From: Candidatus Tokpelaia sp. JSC085
GTDB lineage: Bacteria > Pseudomonadota > Alphaproteobacteria > Rhizobiales > Rhizobiaceae
Length of the DNA: 64,000 bases
Direction: 5' to 3'
Assembly: GCA_003331005.1 (NCBI GenBank)
Contig: QENC01000001.1
Span: forward strand, 62,001 to 126,000
The stretch's first letter is position 1. The number at the start of each line of letters is the position of its first letter. Both the position numbers and the translations under genes were made by a program. Below the pieces are notes generated by a model. That model saw nothing but the letters and a program-made list of their open reading frames with translations. It was not told the origin of the DNA and ran no database searches. Positions 56,601 to 64,000 of the stretch are shown here, one piece after another.

Positions 56601-57908
56601 ATGCTAGCTGATAAGAATCGTATATTCACCAATCTTTATGGATTCAAGGATAAATCGATCAAAGGTGCAATAGCGCGTGGTTGTTGGGATAATACCAAGG
56701 CTATTCTTGCTAAGGGGCGTGACTGGATCATTGATGAAATTAAAGCCTCTGGCCTGCGTGGTCGTGGAGGAGCAGGTTTTCCTACCGGTGTAAAATGGTC
56801 ATTCATGCCGAAGAAGAGTGACGGACGTCCGCATTACCTTGTTGTCAATGCAGATGAGTCAGAGCCTGGAACCTGTAAAGATCGCGAGATTCTGCGTCAT
56901 GATCCGCATATCCTGATTGAAGGCTGTGTTATTGCCACTTTTGCGATAGGAGCACATACCGCTTTTATCTATGTACGGGGTGAATTTATCCGTGAGCGTG
57001 AGGCCCTAGAAGCAGCGATTGATGAATGCTATGAGTCGAATCTTTTAGGGAAGAAAACAGCTTATGGTTATGCATGTGATATCGTTGTACATCATGGTGC
57101 AGGGGCCTATGTCTGTGGTGAAGAAACTGCTTTACTGGAAAGCCTCGAAGGAAAAAAGGGACAGCCACGTCTGAAACCGCCATTCCCTGCCAATATAGGG
57201 CTTTATGGGTGTCCAACAACTGTCAATAATGTTGAGTCCATCGCTGTTGTTCCAACTGTCCTGCGGCGTGGTGCTTCATGGTTTGTTTCCATGGGGCGTC
57301 CCAATAATTTTGGGACAAAACTTTTTATGATTTCCGGTCATGTTAACACGCCATGTACAATTGAAGAAGAACTTGGGATCACCTTTCGTGAGCTGATTGA
57401 AAAGCATGCAGGCGGAGTCCGTGGCGGATGGGACAATCTGCTTGCAGTCGTGCCCGGTGGTGCTTCTTGTCCGGTCGTACATGGCAAGGACATGGAAAAT
57501 GTTATCATGGATTTTGATGGATTGAAGGAAGTAAGGTCATCCTTTGGGACTGGCGGTGTGATTGTTATGGATAAATCTACAGATATCATCAAGGCAATTT
57601 GGCGATTGTCTGTTTTCTTCAAGCATGAAAGCTGCGGTCAATGTACACCATGCCGTGAGGGCACAGGATGGATGATGCGGCTTCTTGCCCGGATGGTTGA
57701 GGGTAGAGCGCAGAAGCATGAGATTGATCTTCTTTTTGAGGTTTCAAAGCAGATTGAAGGATCTACGATCTGTGCTCTAGGAGATGCTGCGGCCTGGCCA
57801 GTACAGGGACTGATCCGAAATTTCAGGATTGCTATTGAAAAAAGGATTGAGGCTTACACATATGCTGCTTCTCAGCAGGAGCACTGCCTTACAGAGGCAG
57901 CAGAATAG
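56601..57908 (+). CDS. nuoF: NADH-quinone oxidoreductase subunit F
   Basis: 51-kDa subunit binding NADH, FMN and cluster N3 (435 aa). NADH/FMN site [50 protein letters not shown], and N3 cysteines in [16 protein letters not shown] plus [13 protein letters not shown]. Complete. Confidence 0.97.
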   Translation: MLADKNRIFTNLYGFKDKSIKGAIARGCWDNTKAILAKGRDWIIDEIKASGLRGRGGAGFPTGVKWSFMPKKSDGRPHYLVVNADESEPGTCKDREILRHDPHILIEGCVIATFAIGAHTAFIYVRGEFIREREALEAAIDECYESNLLGKKTAYGYACDIVVHHGAGAYVCGEETALLESLEGKKGQPRLKPPFPANIGLYGCPTTVNNVESIAVVPTVLRRGASWFVSMGRPNNFGTKLFMISGHVNTPCTIEEELGITFRELIEKHAGGVRGGWDNLLAVVPGGASCPVVHGKDMENVIMDFDGLKEVRSSFGTGGVIVMDKSTDIIKAIWRLSVFFKHESCGQCTPCREGTGWMMRLLARMVEGRAQKHEIDLLFEVSKQIEGSTICALGDAAAWPVQGLIRNFRIAIEKRIEAYTYAASQQEHCLTEAAE

Positions 57909-57948
57909 CAGTTAAATTTTTGGGCACTTTGAGAAAAGATGGGTTGTC

Positions 57949-60045
57949 ATGGCCGGTTTTATGATCAATATCAAGATTGATGGCAAGGAGATTAATATTC
58001 CTCATCACTATACACTGCTTCAGGCAGCTGAGGCAGCAGGTGCTAAGATTCCACGGTTTTGTTTTCATGAGCGTTTATCTGTCCCTAGCAATTGTCGTAT
58101 GTGTCTTGTAGAGGTGCAAGTGAAGGGAGCGCCATCCAAACCGACAGCATCCTGCTCCATGAGGGTACTTGATCTGCGTCCTAACTCTAACGGTGATCCT
58201 CCAGAAATTTTTACCAATACACCTATGGTGAAAAAATTACGTGAAGGCATGCTGGAATTTCTGCTTATCAATCATCCATTGGACTGTCCGATCTGTGATC
58301 AGGGAGGTGAATGTGATCTTCAGGATCAGGCCATGGCTTTCGGACGGGATTTTTCACGCTATACTGAGAATAAACGCGCTGTTGAGGAAAAGTATATCGG
58401 TCCGCTTGTTAAAACCGTGATGACACGCTGCATCCATTGCACCCGGTGTGTGCGTTTTACAACAGAGGTAGCTGGCGTATCAGAACTTGGGTTAATTGGA
58501 CGCGGTGAAGATGCGGAGATTACAACATTTCTTGAGCATGCCATGACATCTGAATTACAGGGGAATGTGATAGATCTTTGTCCAGTCGGTGCATTAACTT
58601 CTCGCCCTTATGCTTTCAGTGCCCGGCCATGGGAATTGCTCAAGACAGAAACCATTGATGTGATGGATGCATTAGGCAGTGCCATTCGTGTTGATACGCG
58701 TGGTAGTGAGGTGATGCGGATAATGCCACGTATCAATGATGCGGTAAATGAGGAATGGATTTCTGATAAAACCCGTTTTATCTGGGATGGGTTACGTACA
58801 CAGCGTCTTGACTATCCTTATTTGCGTGATAAAAATAACCGTCTTGTCATGGTGGACTGGCAGCGGGCTTTTGATGCGATACGGTGTGCGGTGGTCAAAG
58901 CAGGACAAGGGACAATAGGTGCCATTGCAGGTGACCTGGCAACAGTTGAAGAAATGTATGCCCTGAAATTATTACTCAAATCTTTGGAATCAGACGAGAT
59001 TGATTGTCGGCAAGATGGCACAGCACTTGATCCTGTCTGGGGACGTGCGAGTTATATTTTCAATCCATCTATTGCCGGCATTGAAGCGTCTGATGCACTT
59101 TTGATTATTGGCAGCAATCCAAGGCTTGAAGCTGCTGTTCTCAATGCTCGTATCCGGAAGCGGCAAGGATTAGGTCCGTATCCAATTGGTGTCATCGGAG
59201 AACAAAAGGATTTGCGTTATTCCTATGATTATCTCGGTTCAGATACAGAGATCTTAAGTGAACTTTTTCTAGGGCAAGGAGCATTTTTTGGTGTGCTCAA
59301 AGAGGCAAAGAAACCTCTGTTTCTTATCGGACAGGGGGCATTGATTGGCAAAAATGGAACAAAGGTGCTGAAGCTTACAGCAAGGCTTTGTTGTGATCTT
59401 GGCGCTGTCACAAATGAATGGAATGGCTTTGCTATTCTGCATACGGCAGCATCGCGTGTCGGTGGTTTGGATATTGGTTTTGTCCCTACAAGTGGCAGAA
59501 ATGCTGCGGATATTGTTGCGGATTCTGCGGTTCTGTTTCTGCTTGGTGCTGATGAAATTGATCTTTCTGCGAAAAAAGGTTTTACAGTTTATATTGGTAG
59601 TCATGGTGACAATGGTGCTCATGCAGCTGATGTAATATTGCCTGCTGCGACCTATACAGAAAAATCTGGGTTTTATGTAAATACTGAAGGCCGTGTGCAA
59701 ATGACCAATCGCGCGTGTGTTGCGCCGGGTGAGGCGAAAGAAGACTGGGCTATTATCCGTGCTCTGTCCAGTGTTCTTGGGCACTGTTTACCATTTGATT
59801 CACTGCATTCCCTTCGATTGAGTCTTATTAGGGATTATCCACATTTTGGCATAATGGACGAAATAATGCCCGGAAAGGCAGATGATATCATTTCCCTAGG
59901 CCAAGAGGCCAGTAGCGTCACCACATGTTCTTTTACATCACCTGTAAAAGATTTTTATCTTACAAATCCGATTGCAAGAGCATCGGCAATCATGGCTGAA
60001 TGCTCGTCTTTAGCCCGTAATCGTCTTGCAATGGAAGTTGGATAA
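57949..60045 (+). CDS. nuoG: NADH-quinone oxidoreductase subunit G
   Basis: 75-kDa subunit (698 aa) with N1b [2Fe-2S] (CFHERLSVPSNCRMCLVEV ... TASC), N5 (HPLDCPICDQGGECDLQDQ) and N4 (RCIHCTRCVRF ... DLCPVGALT), followed by a molybdopterin-oxidoreductase-like domain with no cofactor. The N7 ligands of enterobacterial NuoG are not seen, as is usual here. Confidence 0.96.
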   Translation: MAGFMINIKIDGKEINIPHHYTLLQAAEAAGAKIPRFCFHERLSVPSNCRMCLVEVQVKGAPSKPTASCSMRVLDLRPNSNGDPPEIFTNTPMVKKLREGMLEFLLINHPLDCPICDQGGECDLQDQAMAFGRDFSRYTENKRAVEEKYIGPLVKTVMTRCIHCTRCVRFTTEVAGVSELGLIGRGEDAEITTFLEHAMTSELQGNVIDLCPVGALTSRPYAFSARPWELLKTETIDVMDALGSAIRVDTRGSEVMRIMPRINDAVNEEWISDKTRFIWDGLRTQRLDYPYLRDKNNRLVMVDWQRAFDAIRCAVVKAGQGTIGAIAGDLATVEEMYALKLLLKSLESDEIDCRQDGTALDPVWGRASYIFNPSIAGIEASDALLIIGSNPRLEAAVLNARIRKRQGLGPYPIGVIGEQKDLRYSYDYLGSDTEILSELFLGQGAFFGVLKEAKKPLFLIGQGALIGKNGTKVLKLTARLCCDLGAVTNEWNGFAILHTAASRVGGLDIGFVPTSGRNAADIVADSAVLFLLGADEIDLSAKKGFTVYIGSHGDNGAHAADVILPAATYTEKSGFYVNTEGRVQMTNRACVAPGEAKEDWAIIRALSSVLGHCLPFDSLHSLRLSLIRDYPHFGIMDEIMPGKADDIISLGQEASSVTTCSFTSPVKDFYLTNPIARASAIMAECSSLARNRLAMEVG

Positions 60046-60063
60046 GAAAAAACAGGAGAAAAC

Positions 60064-61110
60064 ATGTATGATTTTTTCATGGTCTGGCTTTTACCGCCTC
60101 TGATTATTATTGGCAAGTCGCTGCTTTTATTGATAATGTTGCTTGTTTTCATTGCTTATCTGCTTTACGCAGACCGTAAGATATGGGCTGCGGTGCAGTT
60201 GCGTCGCGGTCCGAATGTAGTGGGGCCTTGGGGCTTGTTCCAGTCCTTTGCCGATCTTATAAAATTCATGGTTAAGGAGCCAATCATACCGGCAGGAGCC
60301 AATAAGGGTATATTTTTGCTTGCTCCCTTTGTCTCAGCCGGGCTGGCATTGAGTGCATGGGCCGTTATCCCTATGAATCTAGGCTGGGCTATTGCTGATA
60401 TAAATGTTGGTCTTCTTTATCTTTTGGCCATGTCTTCACTTGAAGTGTATGGGGTTATTATGGGAGGTTGGGCATCTAATTCAAAGTATCCCTTCCTTGG
60501 CGCGTTACGCTCTGCAGCACAAATGATTTCTTATGAGGTTGCAATCGGTTTTGTAATGGTAACAGTGCTGCTTTGTAGTGGGTCCCTGAACCTGACTGAG
60601 ATTGTCATGGCACAGAATGATGGACTTGGTATAAAATTGGGTCTTCCCTATGCCTCATTCTTAGACTGGTATTGGCTAGCTCTTTTTCCGATGTTTGTTA
60701 TTTTCTTCATTTCTACACTGGCAGAAACAAACCGTCCGCCTTTTGATTTAGTAGAGGCAGAATCAGAGCTTGTTGCTGGTCATATGGTCGAATATTCTTC
60801 AGCCCCCTATATGCTTTTTTTTCTTGGTGAATATGTTGCTATAGTGCTGATGTGTTCTTTAACTACTATTCTATTCCTTGGTGGTTGGCTACCTCCGTTC
60901 GATGTCATGTGGTTCAACTGGGTCCCGGGTATTATTTGGTTCGTTCTCAAGATTTGTTTTTTATTTTTTATGTTTGCTATGATCAAGACTTTCGTTCCTC
61001 GCTATCGTTATGATCAATTGATGCGCCTTGGCTGGAAGGTCTTCTTGCCGCTCTCGCTGGCCATGGTGGTTATAACCGCTGCTTTTTTGAAAATATCCGC
61101 TTGGGCATAG
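60064..61110 (+). CDS. nuoH: NADH-quinone oxidoreductase subunit H
   Basis: Eight- to nine-helix membrane subunit (348 aa) lining the quinone tunnel. [34 protein letters not shown] and [43 protein letters not shown] are hallmarks. Complete; followed by nuoI 14 bp later. Confidence 0.97.
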   Translation: MYDFFMVWLLPPLIIIGKSLLLLIMLLVFIAYLLYADRKIWAAVQLRRGPNVVGPWGLFQSFADLIKFMVKEPIIPAGANKGIFLLAPFVSAGLALSAWAVIPMNLGWAIADINVGLLYLLAMSSLEVYGVIMGGWASNSKYPFLGALRSAAQMISYEVAIGFVMVTVLLCSGSLNLTEIVMAQNDGLGIKLGLPYASFLDWYWLALFPMFVIFFISTLAETNRPPFDLVEAESELVAGHMVEYSSAPYMLFFLGEYVAIVLMCSLTTILFLGGWLPPFDVMWFNWVPGIIWFVLKICFLFFMFAMIKTFVPRYRYDQLMRLGWKVFLPLSLAMVVITAAFLKISAWA

Positions 61111-61124
61111 GAGGCATTATAAAA

Positions 61125-61616
61125 ATGTTAGGTATCGTTCGTGCTGCCAAATCTCTTCTTCTGCTTGAGTTTATCAGCGCATTCTTTTTAGCTATCCGAA
61201 AATTTTTTTCAAAAAAACCAACAATTAACTATCCTCATGAAAAGGGTTATGTATCGCCTCGTTTCCGAGGTGAGCATGCCCTACGTCGCTATCCAAATGG
61301 AGAGGAGCGCTGCATTGCCTGCAAATTATGCGAAGCGATCTGTCCTGCACAGGCCATTACTATTGAGGCAGGCCCCCGCCGTAATGATGGGACACGCCGC
61401 GCTGTACGCTATGATATTGATATGGTTAAATGTATTTACTGTGGTTTATGCCAAGAAGCCTGTCCAGTTGATGCTATCGTTGAAGGTCCGAATTTTGAGT
61501 TCGCAACGGAAACACGTCAAGAACTATATTATGATAAAGAAAAGCTTCTTGCTAATGGAGATCGTTGGGAACGTGAAATCGCACGGAATATCATGCTAGA
61601 TGCAGCTTACCGCTAA
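61125..61616 (+). CDS. nuoI: NADH-quinone oxidoreductase subunit I
   Basis: 23-kDa subunit with clusters N6a and N6b (163 aa). Two ferredoxin motifs: [16 protein letters not shown] and [16 protein letters not shown]. The ATG at 61125 has AGGAGG about 10 bp upstream; an earlier TTG inside nuoH is unlikely. Followed by a 218-bp gap. Confidence 0.97.
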   Translation: MLGIVRAAKSLLLLEFISAFFLAIRKFFSKKPTINYPHEKGYVSPRFRGEHALRRYPNGEERCIACKLCEAICPAQAITIEAGPRRNDGTRRAVRYDIDMVKCIYCGLCQEACPVDAIVEGPNFEFATETRQELYYDKEKLLANGDRWEREIARNIMLDAAYR

Positions 61617-61834
61617 CGAAAAGGGCATCGGAAGCGCTTCTTCTTCAGTTTTTACATTGTTGCATGCAGTTGCACAGAAAGGCAGATCATTTGTATAATG
61701 CAGTTAAAATGCAGGATCCCTAACCGGGAAAACAGTTCCGGTTGCACTTGCACAGTTGCACAAGCCGGTTTTATAGAATGCGGTGTTTCTCTTCCGCATG
61801 ATGTACAGTGAATTTACTCTTTAGGGGAATCCCT
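61617..61834. other. Repeat-bearing gap between nuoI and nuoJ
   Basis: 218 bp with no gene. It has four TTGCAC copies (61670, 61742, 61748 and 61756), the second and third abutting, and an AACCGG ... CCGGTT stem (61722-61727 with 61738-61743) plus a third CCGGTT at 61765. No T-run follows, so it is not a clear terminator. It could be a processing or attenuation site in the operon. Confidence 0.5.
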
Positions 61835-62455
61835 ATGCTGTCAGGTCTCGCAGCTGTGTTTTTCTATTTGTTTTCCTTCGTCATGATTGTAAGCGCAACC
61901 ACGGTTGTGGTAACACGTAACACCTTCCATTCTGTATTATTCTTGATCCTGTCCTTTTTTAATGCAGCTGCATTGTTTTTGCTTGCCGGGGCAGAATTCC
62001 TAGCAATAGTTTTGCTGGTGATTTATGTGGGTGCAGTAGCGGTACTCTTCCTGTTTGTCATTATGATGCTTGATGTGGATTTGATCACATTAAGAAGATA
62101 CAGAATGCCGCGATATGCTCCAGTTGGTATCTTGGCGGGTATCGTTCTGCTGATGGAACTGATTGTTGTCTTTATTTCTTCCAATGTGGTGCAGATGGCT
62201 AACAATCTGGCATATCCAACACCAGACATAGCAATGCGGAGCAATACACAGGCATTAGGTGATATACTTTATACGGATTATGTTTTTTATTTCGAGATTG
62301 CTGGTCTTGTGCTTTTAGTAGCAATGATTGGCGCTATTACTTTAACTCTGCGTCACAAGACAGGAGTCAGAAGGCAGTCGATTGCAGAGCAGGTTGCCCG
62401 GATGCCTAAAACATCTATTGAAATAAGAAAAATTGAATCCAACAAAGGTCTTTGA
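61835..62455 (+). CDS. nuoJ: NADH-quinone oxidoreductase subunit J
   Basis: Five-helix membrane subunit (206 aa) near the E-channel. NTFHSVLFLILSFFNAAALFLLAGAEFLAIVLLVIYVGAVAVLFLFVIMMLD is the conserved core. The ATG at 61835 has AGGGG 7 bp upstream; a GTG nine codons earlier is less likely. Its stop is followed directly by a run of nine G. Confidence 0.96.
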   Translation: MLSGLAAVFFYLFSFVMIVSATTVVVTRNTFHSVLFLILSFFNAAALFLLAGAEFLAIVLLVIYVGAVAVLFLFVIMMLDVDLITLRRYRMPRYAPVGILAGIVLLMELIVVFISSNVVQMANNLAYPTPDIAMRSNTQALGDILYTDYVFYFEIAGLVLLVAMIGAITLTLRHKTGVRRQSIAEQVARMPKTSIEIRKIESNKGL

Positions 62456-62464
62456 GGGGGGGGG
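62456..62464 (+). repeat. Poly-G tract (G9) before nuoK
   Basis: Nine G directly after the nuoJ TGA and 6 bp before the nuoK ATG, so it occupies the place of the ribosome binding site. Length change by slippage would alter nuoK translation but not any reading frame. Confidence 0.6.
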
Positions 62465-62470
62465 ACATAC

Positions 62471-62779
62471 ATGCACGTCTACATTACTCATTATCTGTCT
62501 GTTGCAGCGATTCTTCTTATAATCGGCATTGTCGGCATTTTTCTCAATCGCAAGAATGTCATTGTTCTTCTGATGTCAGTTGAGCTCATATTGCTTTCAG
62601 TCAATTTTAATTTTGTAGCATTTTCCTCTGTTCTTCACAATCTGACTGGACAGATATTTGCACTATTTGTGCTAACCGTTGCTGCTGCAGAAGCGGCTAT
62701 TGGCCTCGCTATTCTTGTCGTTTTCTTTCGAAACCGTGGTTCCATTGCGGTAGAAGATATCAATATGATGAAAGGTTGA
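62471..62779 (+). CDS. nuoK: NADH-quinone oxidoreductase subunit K
   Basis: Three-helix membrane subunit (102 aa) with the two conserved membrane glutamates, in [19 protein letters not shown] and [24 protein letters not shown]. Preceded by the G9 tract and followed after 6 bp by nuoL. Confidence 0.97.
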   Translation: MHVYITHYLSVAAILLIIGIVGIFLNRKNVIVLLMSVELILLSVNFNFVAFSSVLHNLTGQIFALFVLTVAAAEAAIGLAILVVFFRNRGSIAVEDINMMKG

Positions 62780-62785
62780 CGGAGA

Positions 62786-64000
62786 ATGTTGTTGTATCAT
62801 GGAATCGTCTTCCTTCCACTCATCGGTTTTTTGATTGCCGGGTTGTACGGTACTCATATCGGAGCCCGCGCGTGCGAGCTTATCACTTGTGTTTTCATGG
62901 TCATTGTAGCTATATTTTCATGGATTGCTTTTTTTTTCATGGCGTTTTCCAATGTTAATGTGTTGCACATTCCGGTTCTATGTTGGATGACAGTTGGCGA
63001 CCTTGATATAAACTGGGCGTTTCGTATTGATACGCTGACTGTTGTGATGTTTGTGGTCGTCAATTCGGTATCTGCACTCGTGCATATCTATTCAATCGGT
63101 TATATGCAACATGATCCGAATCGTACACGGTTTTTTTCCTATTTATCGCTTTTTACTTTCATGATGCTTATACTGGTGACGTCAGACAACCTGATTCAGA
63201 TGTTTTTCGGCTGGGAAGGTGTGGGGCTTGTCTCTTATCTCTTAATAGGGTTTTGGCATCAGCGATCAGAAGCAAATAGAGCAGCAATGAAAGCATTCAT
63301 TGTCAATCGTGTTGGTGATTTTGGCTTTCTTCTTGGTATATTTTGCATTTTTGTCTTGTTTGGGACTGTTGATTTTAACGATCTCTTCTTGAGATCGTTG
63401 TCAGGTCAATTTTCTGGCGGTCTGTCTTTCTTCAATGGAAAGATCATCGGGGAAGATGCGTTGACTATAGTCTGTTTATTGCTTTTTTTCGCTGCTATGG
63501 GAAAATCAGCGCAGTTTGTTTTGCATACTTGGCTGCCGGATGCAATGGAAGGTCCGACACCAGTCTCAGCCCTGATTCATGCAGCGACTATGGTGACAGC
63601 AGGTGTCTTTATGATCGCACGCATGTCACCACTTTTCGAGCTTGCATCTACAGCATTGACAACGATAACTTGTATCGGGGCGACAACTGCATTTTTTGGG
63701 GCCAGCGTTAGTCTTGTGCAGAATGATATCAAGCGCGTCATTGCCTATTCTACTTGTTCGCAACTCGGGTATATGTTTGTGGCACTAGGGGTAGGTGCAT
63801 ATGGTGCAGGGATATTCCATCTTTTCACACATGCGTTTTTTAAAGCGCTATTGTTTCTTGGTGCCGGTTCGGTTATCCATGCCCTTTCGGATGAACAGGA
63901 CATGCGGCGCATGGGTGGTTTATGGAAATATCTTCCAAAAACCTATTGGATGATGATCATTGGCACAATGACCCTGACAGGGGTTGGTATTCCTGGCACT
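62786..64000 (+). CDS. nuoL: NADH-quinone oxidoreductase subunit L, 5' part
   Basis: Antiporter-like proton-pumping subunit; the first 405 codons are in the window, open to the right edge without a stop. [22 protein letters not shown], the conserved Lys in [41 protein letters not shown], and [12 protein letters not shown] with [21 protein letters not shown] are canonical. GGAG lies close to the ATG. NuoM and NuoN are expected beyond the edge. Confidence 0.95.
   Translation, partial: MLLYHGIVFLPLIGFLIAGLYGTHIGARACELITCVFMVIVAIFSWIAFFFMAFSNVNVLHIPVLCWMTVGDLDINWAFRIDTLTVVMFVVVNSVSALVHIYSIGYMQHDPNRTRFFSYLSLFTFMMLILVTSDNLIQMFFGWEGVGLVSYLLIGFWHQRSEANRAAMKAFIVNRVGDFGFLLGIFCIFVLFGTVDFNDLFLRSLSGQFSGGLSFFNGKIIGEDALTIVCLLLFFAAMGKSAQFVLHTWLPDAMEGPTPVSALIHAATMVTAGVFMIARMSPLFELASTALTTITCIGATTAFFGASVSLVQNDIKRVIAYSTCSQLGYMFVALGVGAYGAGIFHLFTHAFFKALLFLGAGSVIHALSDEQDMRRMGGLWKYLPKTYWMMIIGTMTLTGVGIPGT

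Noticed and set aside
1-64000. Prophage, insertion sequence, CRISPR array or defence system
   Set aside because: I saw no transposase, integrase, Cas protein, restriction enzyme or regularly spaced repeats. The 82-bp copy has no mobile-element ends.
52885-64000. Broken gene within the nuo operon
   Set aside because: All nuo genes from A to the visible part of L read through without frameshifts and keep their cofactor ligands. Only the junctions C-D and I-J are unusual.

Overview
The window reads as a chromosomal core segment from an AT-rich alphaproteobacterium of the order Hyphomicrobiales (Rhizobiales). The order rpoZ-rsh-pyrE ... acpS-lepB-rnc-era-recO, the single bifunctional Rsh, the CenR/OtpR-type response regulator, a phosphatidylcholine synthase, an IalB-family secreted protein, the acnA/ccmABCD-ccmG arrangement and the 14-gene-type nuo operon all fit the Brucella/Bartonella/Rhizobium group. 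Base composition and the many long, empty or decayed intergenic stretches suggest a reduced, probably host-associated genome. HemF, MetF and a thiamine cluster argue against a typical heme-auxotrophic Bartonella; I cannot name the species.

Layout. 1-2.1 kb: bc1 complex on the minus strand (petA-petB-petC, petC cut by the window edge). 2.4-7.3 kb: cca, hemF, mscL, metF and rpsT. 7.4-13.6 kb: acnA divergent from the cytochrome c maturation genes ccmA-ccmB-(gap)-ccmC-ccmD-ccmG, with a perfect FNR/FixK-type box between the two directions. 13.9-18.2 kb: tolQ-tolR-tolA-tolB-pal (minus). 18.5-23.2 kb: tRNA-Thr, ialB-like gene, tRNA-Ser, rplU-rpmA, ilvE, rplM-rpsI. 23.4-29 kb: proC-like gene, thiO-thiS-thiG-thiE-thiD, Bax-inhibitor-1 family protein. 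29-36.8 kb: aspS, NDUFS6-like zinc protein plus flavin monooxygenase, metC, pcs, ubiH-like gene. 37-46.2 kb: the recO-era-rnc-lepB-acpS-DUF2062, pyrE-rsh and rpoZ block on the minus strand, with an MFS gene on the plus strand. 46.4-52.5 kb: NYN-domain gene, smpB, dapA, slt, a methyltransferase and cenR. 52.9-64 kb: nuoA to nuoL (nuoL cut by the window edge).

The genes share an aerobic respiration theme: complex I, the bc1 complex, heme synthesis (HemF), cytochrome c maturation (Ccm), a quinone-hydroxylase-like flavoprotein and an NDUFS6-like zinc protein. A second theme is the envelope: Tol-Pal, Slt, MscL, CenR and Pcs.

I see no prophage, insertion sequence, CRISPR array or defence island. 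The most unusual signals are: (1) an exact 82-bp copy of an internal rsh (relA/spoT) segment lying between nuoC and nuoD, oriented so that a nuo transcript would carry RNA perfectly antisense to rsh mRNA; (2) a cytochrome b whose Qo-site cd1 region, normally near-invariant, is heavily altered although all four heme ligands and PEWY are kept; (3) a perfect TTGAT-N4-ATCAA box between acnA and ccmA; (4) two adjacent inverted repeats upstream of hemF; and (5) poly-G tracts and short tandem duplications in several intergenic regions.
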